A program made the translations under genes and the position numbers. From the NCBI RefSeq assembly GCF_000878195.1, contig NZ_JXST01000011.1:62001-126000 (forward strand): a DNA stretch of 64,000 nt, written 5' to 3'. The DNA comes from Mycolicibacterium llatzerense (GTDB lineage: Bacteria > Actinomycetota > Actinomycetes > Mycobacteriales > Mycobacteriaceae). Below the pieces are notes generated by a model that saw only the letters and a program-made list of their open reading frames with translations, was not told the origin of the DNA and ran no database searches. Each line of letters opens with the position of its first letter. Within the stretch, counting starts at the first letter, position 1. Shown one piece after another: positions 58,183-64,000 of the stretch.

Positions 58183-59377
58183 CAGCTTCGCGGGCTGTCA
58201 CGTGCTGGCCGAATTCACTGGCGTCGATCGCGAACTGGCCAACGATCGCGTGCGGCTGCGCCACCTACTGCGCACCGCGGTCGAACGCGCCGGAGCCACT
58301 GTGTGCGACATGGTGGACAAGCGCTTCGAACCGCACGGCGTGACGGTGCTGGCGTTGCTCGCTGAGTCGCACGCCTCGATCCACAGTTACCCGGAGCGCG
58401 GCGCCATGTTCGTCGACGTCTTCACCTGCGGCGAGTCCGCCGACGCCGAGGAGGCCGTCCGGCTGCTGCGCCACGCTGTCGGCGCAGCAGATGCTCACGT
58501 CCACACCGTGTTTCGCGGCGCCGGTAAGCAGATCGTCGAGCCGATGGCACCCGGCATCGTCCGCACCTGGCAGCTGACCGACGTGCTGTGTGACGTCCAC
58601 ACCGAGTTCCAGCATCTGGTGATCGGCCAGACGGAGCAGGGCATTTCACTGTTCAGCGACTCGGACCGGCAGAGCACCGAATTGAGCCAGCTCGTCTATC
58701 ACGAAGCTCTGATGGTGCCGGCGATGCTGCTGGCCGAGGCGGTCGATCGGGTACTGATCATCGGCTCCGGTGAGGGCGTGGCCAGCCAGATGGCGGTCGC
58801 TGCCGGCGCCACCCACGTCGATCACGTCGACATCGACCGCGACGCCGTCCGGCTCTGTGCCGAACATCTGCCCTACGGTTACACCCCCGCTGAATTGGCA
58901 AGCGCAGAAGCCGGACTCGGCCCCGTCACGGTGCATTACACCGACGGATACGAGTTCGTCGCCAACCACACCGGCCCCCGCTACGACGTCGTCGTCATCG
59001 ACCTGCCGGACGAACGACCCGAGCCCGCCCAACACAACCGCCTCTACGGCGCCGATTTCATGAAGCTGTGCGGCGACATCGGCGCCATCGTGGTCGGCCA
59101 GGCGGGCTGCCCCACGCTCTGGCGCAACGAGACGCTCATCCGATCGTGGGAGCGCTTCGGCGAAACCTTCGCCACCGTGGTCTATTTCGGCAGCGACGAG
59201 CACGAGTGGGCGTTCCTGTCGGGAACCACCGGGGTGCTCGAGGATCCGCTCGGCACGATGACGGCACGGCTGGAGACACTCCCGTACCGGTGTCAGACGA
59301 TCGACGCGCAATCGCTCGCAGCCGCCGTTACGCCGCCGATCTCGCTGCGGGAGAATAGGATCGGCGCGGCCGGGTAG
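58163..59377 (+). CDS. Fused S-adenosylmethionine decarboxylase / spermidine synthase
   Basis: 404 residues from the ATG at 58163, with GGAGG 6 nt upstream, inside the 3' end of the decarboxylase gene. Residues about 5-125 are a bacterial AdoMet decarboxylase (SpeD/SpeH type): the self-cleavage site LAESHASIHSYPE gives Glu68-Ser69 (pyruvoyl source) and His74, and FVDVFTCG gives Cys89. Residues about 140-400 are a spermidine synthase (SpeE type): LIIGSGEGVASQM (200-210), DHVDIDRDAVRLC and the active-site DVVVIDLPDERPEP. One chain could thus make decarboxylated AdoMet and transfer its aminopropyl group to putrescine. M. tuberculosis has a separate SpeE and no SpeD partner that I know of. Confidence 0.9.
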   Translation: MQSQPGSSFAGCHVLAEFTGVDRELANDRVRLRHLLRTAVERAGATVCDMVDKRFEPHGVTVLALLAESHASIHSYPERGAMFVDVFTCGESADAEEAVRLLRHAVGAADAHVHTVFRGAGKQIVEPMAPGIVRTWQLTDVLCDVHTEFQHLVIGQTEQGISLFSDSDRQSTELSQLVYHEALMVPAMLLAEAVDRVLIIGSGEGVASQMAVAAGATHVDHVDIDRDAVRLCAEHLPYGYTPAELASAEAGLGPVTVHYTDGYEFVANHTGPRYDVVVIDLPDERPEPAQHNRLYGADFMKLCGDIGAIVVGQAGCPTLWRNETLIRSWERFGETFATVVYFGSDEHEWAFLSGTTGVLEDPLGTMTARLETLPYRCQTIDAQSLAAAVTPPISLRENRIGAAG

Positions 59378-59388
59378 TGTTGGCTCCC

Positions 59389-59871
59389 ATGCGACTCGCT
59401 GCAACCACGTTGGCCTTGGCAGGTGCGCTCACGCTGCTCGGACCGATGCCATCCGCGTCCGCCGATGCGGCGAGCCCCTTCGATGTTTCTGATCCGGCGG
59501 TCGGCCGGCTTGATCCGGCCTTGTTGGCAGCGGTCCAGCATGCGACGACCGCGGCGGCTGCCGAGGGAATCCCCATGACGATCACCTCCGGCTGGCGCTC
59601 TCCAGAGTTCCAGCAGCAATTGCTCGACGACGCGATCCAGACCTACGGCAGTTACAACGCCGCGCGGCAGTACGTCCAGACGCCGCAGCAGTCCAAACAT
59701 GTCAGCGGCCAGGCCGTCGACATCGGCGGCCAGAGCGCCGACAAGTGGCTGATCGCCAATGGTGGGCGCTTCGGCTTGTGTCGGATCTACGCCAACGAAC
59801 TCTGGCATTTCGAGCTGGCCACCGATGCCCACGGGGACTGCCCTCCGTTGCTACCCAACGCCGCCAGCTGA
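59389..59871 (+). CDS. Secreted M15 (VanY-like) D,D-carboxypeptidase
   Basis: 160 residues from the ATG at 59389 (a GTG at 59377 is in frame). Signal peptide MRLAATTLALAGALTLLGPMPSASA. The zinc site is SKHVSGQAVDIGG (His104, Asp111) with His140 in ELWHFEL, the SxHxxGxAxD...WH pattern of M15 peptidases. It would trim D-Ala or cleave peptide stems in the cell wall. The 3' end overlaps the convergent PucR gene by 21 nt. Confidence 0.86.
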   Translation: MRLAATTLALAGALTLLGPMPSASADAASPFDVSDPAVGRLDPALLAAVQHATTAAAAEGIPMTITSGWRSPEFQQQLLDDAIQTYGSYNAARQYVQTPQQSKHVSGQAVDIGGQSADKWLIANGGRFGLCRIYANELWHFELATDAHGDCPPLLPNAAS

Positions 59872-61107
59872 TCCGCTGCTCGATTCCGGCGTCGTGGTGG
59901 CTGCAGGTGCCCGCACGCCGGTAAGGCCAAGTGCCACAGTGATTTCCAATACCGCGTCTGGATCGTCGAGCCGCTCGCCGTAGAAGTCGCGCAGCTGGGT
60001 CATGCGGTAACGCACCGTCTGCGGGTGCACGAACAGCGACTCGGCGACGGCATCTCGGCGGCCGAGGTGCAGGACCCAGGCCCGTAGCGTTTCCTCGAGC
60101 CGTTCGGCTGTGCTCGGTCGCAGCCCGGCGAGCGGCGCCAACACGCGCCGACGCAGGTCGTCGACGGCGTCGTGGTCGGCACTGAGCACCAGGTCGACGA
60201 GGTGTTCTTCGGTGTCGACGACACCGGAGCCACCTGCCACCAAGGCGCGAGTGCGCAACGCGCGCAGGTAGGAGGATTTCACCTGCCACCATTGACGCGA
60301 GGGTCCGACAATCACGCGGCTGCCCGTCATGGCGTCGAGGACCCGCTGACGCTGCTGACCGTCGGCGTCGGGGACGAGCACCACGGCCAGCGATTCACCG
60401 GCGTCCACCTCGGACACGTCAAGACTGGTGTGGAGGGTTTCCTGGGCGAAAAGGACTGACAGCTTGCGGGTGTCAACCTCCGGCAGCAGCACGGCGCTCA
60501 GCGTCTTCGGCGGCTTCCAGTCGGCCTGCTCGGCAGTGGCGAGCAGCTGGTTCATGGGCGCGCCCGCCAACAGTTCCGCGGCGAGCCGGTCGAGGTGGCG
60601 TTGCCGGACCCGGCCGGCGGCGGCGAGTTCATCTGCGTGGCCCGACACGCTGGCCGCCGACAGTTCGTCGATGAACGCGAACACCATTTCGGCGAACCTC
60701 GCGGTGGTCGCCGCCGAGAGTCCGGCCGCGACCGCAGTGGCCGAGAGCTCTCGCCACGACACTCGAGCGCCGACCCGGTAGGCCGACAGCAGGGCATCGA
60801 TCGACCGGCCGGTGCGGGCCTCACCCCGACCCAGGTCGTAGGCGCCGTCGAGCGCCGGAGACAGCCTCGGCCCCGGATCGGTGTCATGGGACCGGGTGGT
60901 CAGACGCAGGAACGCGCCCAGCGCCAGCTGTACCGCGTTCTCGATGGTCTGCCCCATCGGTCCGCTGAACGCGTCGGTGTAGCTCGGCACCTCGGCCGTG
61001 ACCGCCGCGACGGTCCGCTCGGCCATCTGAGGCAACACCCCTTCCAGGGCCCGGACTATCTCCTCATCGAGGTCCAGGCCACTGAATCGGGCAGCGGGAT
61101 CCGTCAT
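59851..61107 (-). CDS. PucR family transcriptional regulator
   Basis: 418 residues from the ATG at 61107 with GGAAAG upstream. The N-terminal part is a helical sensor region (RSIDALLSAYRVGARVSWRELSATAVAAG is typical), the middle a GGDEF-like CdaR domain, and the C-terminal part a PucR HTH: LRAWVLHLGRRDAVAESLFVHPQTVRYRMTQLRDFYGERLDDPD. It is divergent from the reductase-desaturase operon (85 bp apart) and is its likely regulator, sensing fatty-acid state (inference). Confidence 0.88.
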   Translation of the reverse strand: MTDPAARFSGLDLDEEIVRALEGVLPQMAERTVAAVTAEVPSYTDAFSGPMGQTIENAVQLALGAFLRLTTRSHDTDPGPRLSPALDGAYDLGRGEARTGRSIDALLSAYRVGARVSWRELSATAVAAGLSAATTARFAEMVFAFIDELSAASVSGHADELAAAGRVRQRHLDRLAAELLAGAPMNQLLATAEQADWKPPKTLSAVLLPEVDTRKLSVLFAQETLHTSLDVSEVDAGESLAVVLVPDADGQQRQRVLDAMTGSRVIVGPSRQWWQVKSSYLRALRTRALVAGGSGVVDTEEHLVDLVLSADHDAVDDLRRRVLAPLAGLRPSTAERLEETLRAWVLHLGRRDAVAESLFVHPQTVRYRMTQLRDFYGERLDDPDAVLEITVALGLTGVRAPAATTTPESSSGSAGGVG

Positions 61108-61192
61108 AACTGTTCTTTCCGAACAAATTGCTCCGGATCTATCACCCTCCCAGCATAGGACTTTGTACCGCTTGCTCATGGAAGCTAAGAGC

Positions 61193-62284
61193 ATGACCAC
61201 GACATCAGTTCGCCCGACCGCTGCAGGATTGCGCCGGCGTGTGCTCGAGCTGGCCGAGCGGATCACCACCCCACTGCTGCCCGGCGACTACCTCGACCTC
61301 GTCGCACCCCTGCGTTCCGGAGCCCCGCTGCGCGGCCGGATCACCGCTGTACATCCCGAGACGCGCGACTGCGTCACCGTGACGATCAAGCCCGGCAGCG
61401 GATGGCAATCGCACATCCCCGGCCAGTACGCCCGCATCGGGATCGATGTCGACGGGGTACGCCAGTGGCGCACCTACTCGCTGACCTCGCACACCGATCG
61501 CCCCGATGGGCACATCGCGATCACCGTCAAAGCCGTCGTGGACGGAACGGTCAGCAACTACCTGGTGCATCGCGCCACTGTCGGCACGCTGGTGCACCTC
61601 GACCAGGCCGCCGGCGACTTCGTCCTTCCCGCCGCTGCGCCGGACAAGCTGCTGTTCGTCGCCGCCGGCAGCGGCATCACCCCGATCATGGGCATCCTGC
61701 GCAACCTCGCCGACAGCACGGACACCGACGCGGTGGTCGTGCACTGCGCGCCGACGCCCGACGACATGATCTTCGCCGGGGAGCTGCGCGAACTGGCTGC
61801 GCGCGGCCGGGTCCGTCTCATCGAGGTCCACACCGCCACCGACGGTCGGCTCGACGTGACGCGCCTGCAGGAACTGGTCGGCGACCTCACCGGACGCCAC
61901 ACCTGGGCGTGCGGACCCGCCGGACTACTCGATGCGCTGCAACAGCATTGGACTGCGGCCGGCATGGTCGACCGGTTGCACACCGAACGCTTCCGCGCCG
62001 AAATCCTCGCCACCGGCGACGGCGGCACCGTGACATTCAGCAAGAGCGGCACCACCACCGAGGCCGCCGGCGATCAGACGCTGCTCGACACCGGAGAGGC
62101 CGCCGGCGTCCTGATGCCCTCGGGCTGCCGGATGGGCGTGTGCTTCGGCTGCGTCGTCCCCCTCCGCCGCGGAGCAGTGCGCGACGTGCGCTCGGGCGAC
62201 CTCACCACCGCCGTCGAAGGCGACGGCGTCGTAATCCAAACCTGCATCAGCGCAGCCGCCGGCGCCTGCGATATCGACATCTGA
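61193..62284 (+). CDS. Flavin/2Fe-2S ferredoxin reductase for fatty-acid desaturase (Rv3230c-like)
   Basis: 363 residues from the ATG at 61193 with GGAAG 8 nt upstream. FAD-binding motif RTYSLTSH, NAD-binding AAGSGITPIMGIL and WACGPAGLLDAL, and a C-terminal plant-type 2Fe-2S domain with Cys ligands in MPSGCRMGVCFGCVVPLR and QTCISAAAGACDIDI. It passes electrons from NADPH to the downstream desaturase. M. tuberculosis Rv3230c is the matching partner of DesA3. First gene of a two-gene operon. Confidence 0.92.
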   Translation: MTTTSVRPTAAGLRRRVLELAERITTPLLPGDYLDLVAPLRSGAPLRGRITAVHPETRDCVTVTIKPGSGWQSHIPGQYARIGIDVDGVRQWRTYSLTSHTDRPDGHIAITVKAVVDGTVSNYLVHRATVGTLVHLDQAAGDFVLPAAAPDKLLFVAAGSGITPIMGILRNLADSTDTDAVVVHCAPTPDDMIFAGELRELAARGRVRLIEVHTATDGRLDVTRLQELVGDLTGRHTWACGPAGLLDALQQHWTAAGMVDRLHTERFRAEILATGDGGTVTFSKSGTTTEAAGDQTLLDTGEAAGVLMPSGCRMGVCFGCVVPLRRGAVRDVRSGDLTTAVEGDGVVIQTCISAAAGACDIDI

Positions 62285-62316
62285 TCGAAAACTGCCTTCA
62301 CACAAGGAGTTACGCC

Positions 62317-63474
62317 ATGACTGCCCTGCAACGCAAACTCAACAACCCCGTCGCGCACCTCTCTGAGGCCGATATCGAGAACATCGGCATCGAGCTCGAC
62401 GCGATCCGCGCCAATGTCATCGCCAGCCGCGGCGAACAAGACGCCGCCTACATCCGCAAGGTCATCGCCGGCCAGCGCAAGCTCGAGCTGACCAGCCGCG
62501 CCGTGTTGTTGTTCTCGCTGTTCCCGCCGGCATGGATCGCCGGCACCGCCGGGCTCGCCGTGTCGAAGATCATCGACAACATGGAAATCGGCCACAACGT
62601 GATGCACGGCCAGTGGGACTGGATGCGCGACCCGAAGATTCACTCCACGACGTGGGAATGGGACAGCGCGTCGCCCGCCGCGATGTGGAAGCACTCGCAC
62701 AACGAGCTGCACCACACGTACACCAACGTGCTCGGCAAGGACCATGACCTCGGCTACGGCATCATGCGCGTCGACGAAGATCAGCGGTGGAGTCCCTTCT
62801 ACCTGATGCAGCCGCTGACCAACTTCATCAACGCCTGCTTCTTCCAATACGGCATCGCCGCGTACGACCTGCAGATCGGCCGCTACCTCAAGGGCAAGAC
62901 CGACAAGGAAGAGTTCCGCCGTCAGGGCAAGGAAGTGCTGGCCAAGACCGGCCGCCAAGCGCTGAAAGACTATGTCCTGCACCCGCTTCTGTCGGGACCG
63001 TCGGCGCTGACCACGCTCACCGCGAATCTGACGGCGAACTTCATCCGCAATTGGTGGACCCACTCGGTCATCATGTGCGGACACTTCCCCGAAGGCGTCG
63101 AGACGTTCGAGAAGGCGTCCATCGAGGGCGAGACCCGCGGCGAGTGGTACCTGCGGCAGATGCTCGGCTCGGCCAACATCTCCGGCGGGCGGTGGATGCA
63201 CTTCATGACCGGCAACCTGTCGTTCCAGATCGAGCACCACCTGTTCCCCGATCTGCCCAGTAATCGCTACCAGGAGATCGCGCCGCAGGTCGCCGAACTC
63301 TTCGAACGCTACGGGTTGACCTACACCAGCGGCTCACTGCCGCGACAGGTCGCGTCGGCGTGGTGGAAGGTGTTCCGGCTCTCCCTGCCCAACCGATACG
63401 CGACGATGCGCTTGCCGCGCCTCCGGTTGCGGCGGGCACCGGCAGCCACGCCGGAGCTGGCAGCAGCCGCGTAA
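62317..63474 (+). CDS. desA3: Acyl-CoA delta-9 desaturase, DesA3-like
   Basis: 385 residues from the ATG at 62317 with AAGGAG 7 nt upstream, 32 nt after the reductase. Three His boxes: GHNVMHG (92-98), HSHNELHH (126-133) and QIEHHLF. Membrane segments lie around 62-85 and between boxes two and three. ADIENIGIELDAIRANVIASRGEQDAAYIRK at the N-terminus parallels M. tuberculosis DesA3 (Rv3229c), which makes oleic acid from stearoyl-CoA in the membrane. Paralogues exist in fast growers, so the exact counterpart is not certain. Confidence 0.9.
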   Translation: MTALQRKLNNPVAHLSEADIENIGIELDAIRANVIASRGEQDAAYIRKVIAGQRKLELTSRAVLLFSLFPPAWIAGTAGLAVSKIIDNMEIGHNVMHGQWDWMRDPKIHSTTWEWDSASPAAMWKHSHNELHHTYTNVLGKDHDLGYGIMRVDEDQRWSPFYLMQPLTNFINACFFQYGIAAYDLQIGRYLKGKTDKEEFRRQGKEVLAKTGRQALKDYVLHPLLSGPSALTTLTANLTANFIRNWWTHSVIMCGHFPEGVETFEKASIEGETRGEWYLRQMLGSANISGGRWMHFMTGNLSFQIEHHLFPDLPSNRYQEIAPQVAELFERYGLTYTSGSLPRQVASAWWKVFRLSLPNRYATMRLPRLRLRRAPAATPELAAAA

Positions 63475-63482
63475 TTCTGTTG

Positions 63483-64000
63483 TTACCGTGAGCGATTCAC
63501 GTCACCAGTGAGCGCCTGGGCTTCCTCGTAGGACATCGCGGCGGGAGTCGGGGCGCCGGTGGCGTATGCCGTCGCCGCTGACGCGGCCGCCGTGATGGCG
63601 ACGCGGAACGGCAGTGACCCGGTGCTCACGCGTCGCACGCCCAGTTCCCGGAGCCGCTGGAATGGGAGCTGGGCCAGGAGGTTGAGCGGAGTTCGTCCGA
63701 GGGTGGCGACGAGCTGCTCTATTTGGCGCTCGTCGCCGATACCCGGCACGAATACGCCGTCGGCGCCGGCGTCGACGTAGGCCAATGCCCGTCGGGTGGT
63801 GTCGTCCGTCGGGAGATGGAGCCAGTACGTGTCGACGCGGGCATTGATGAACAGCTCCGGCGTGGCCGCCCGGAATGCCGCGATCAGCGCGCACTGCTCG
63901 TCGATGGCGGCGAGGTGATCGCCGCGGGCGTCCTCGATGTTGACCCCCGCGATGCCGATCGCGGTCAACTCCGCGGCCAACTCTGCCGGGTCCATGCCGA
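63483..64000 (-). CDS. Isocitrate lyase/PEP mutase family protein (partial, 5' end outside window)
   Basis: The stop is at 63483 and the frame is open to the right edge; the N-terminus is missing. GIAGVNIEDARGDHLAAIDEQCALIAAFRAA, LFINARVDTYW, ALAYVDAGADGVFVPGIGDERQIEQLV and LRELGVRRVSTGSLPFR match the C-terminal two thirds of the phosphoenolpyruvate mutase/isocitrate lyase superfamily. The catalytic Cys loop (KKCG in lyases) would lie outside the window, so the reaction cannot be assigned. Confidence 0.85.
   Translation of the reverse strand, partial: GMDPAELAAELTAIGIAGVNIEDARGDHLAAIDEQCALIAAFRAATPELFINARVDTYWLHLPTDDTTRRALAYVDAGADGVFVPGIGDERQIEQLVATLGRTPLNLLAQLPFQRLRELGVRRVSTGSLPFRVAITAAASAATAYATGAPTPAAMSYEEAQALTGDVNRSR

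Overview
The window is high-GC actinobacterial DNA, most likely from a rapidly growing mycobacterium (Mycolicibacterium-type). The support is the start of an mce lipid-import operon (yrbEA-yrbEB-mceA), a CelA1-like GH6 endoglucanase, a DesA3-type acyl-CoA desaturase with its flavin/2Fe-2S reductase, an LdtMt1-like L,D-transpeptidase, a PecA-like aspartic protease, a wax-ester-synthase remnant, and many TetR, SDR and acyl-CoA enzymes. I see no rRNA, tRNA, CRISPR array or prophage.

Layout. 1-2.9 kb: 5' end of an mce operon (minus strand) with a good sigma-A-type promoter. 3-10.1 kb: secreted cell-envelope proteins, namely a clan-A glycosidase with a long Lys/Ala/Pro tail, a PecA-like protease, a DUF445 membrane protein and a GH5-like hydrolase. 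10.2-15.5 kb: an acyl-CoA dehydrogenase with a divergent TetR, a lipoprotein alpha/beta hydrolase, an SDR/TetR divergent pair with twin palindromic operators, and two small proteins. 15.7-20.5 kb: an Ala/Pro-rich secreted protein, a triple 61-bp repeat, an L,D-transpeptidase, and a permease overlapping an FAD oxidoreductase. 20.7-26.9 kb: a WS/DGAT pseudogene with an internal deletion, an SDR, a DUF2993-like protein, an amidohydrolase, a metallo-beta-lactamase-fold protein, CelA1 and a DUF302 protein.

27-36 kb is the most unusual region. A minus-strand operon encodes a protein of unknown function, a cyclooxygenase-like fatty-acid dioxygenase (YRMH motif), a cytochrome P450 and an acyl-CoA oxidase. 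The first two enzymes look like a split version of the fungal Ppo/linoleate-diol-synthase dioxygenase-P450 fusions, so an oxylipin-type pathway is a reasonable hypothesis. The divergent neighbour was a TetR regulator, now split by an IS256-family element. The element has 25-bp imperfect inverted repeats and a 9-bp target duplication that restores the TetR frame exactly. Loss of this regulator may have left the operon deregulated.

36-44 kb: an SDR-AraC pair, a complete alkanesulfonate system (ssuC-ssuB-ssuA-ssuD) preceded by a palindrome-rich leader, an SCO6745-type protein and a HadA/HadB-like fused dehydratase. 44-50 kb: an MpaB-type (DUF2236) oxygenase with a peroxiredoxin-like protein lacking its cysteines, a TetR whose likely operator recurs upstream of both flanking transcription units, and a three-gene unit ending in an ABC1/UbiB-type kinase. 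50-57 kb: a flavin monoamine oxidase, a TetR/SRPBCC pair with twin operators, a DinB-like protein, an amino-acid permease, a serine beta-lactamase-like lipoprotein and a DUF1345 membrane protein. 57-59.4 kb: an ornithine/lysine-decarboxylase-like enzyme overlapping a fused S-adenosylmethionine decarboxylase-spermidine synthase, a compact polyamine operon. 59.4-64 kb: an M15 peptidase, a PucR regulator divergent from the desaturase operon, and a partial isocitrate-lyase/PEP-mutase family gene running off the right edge.
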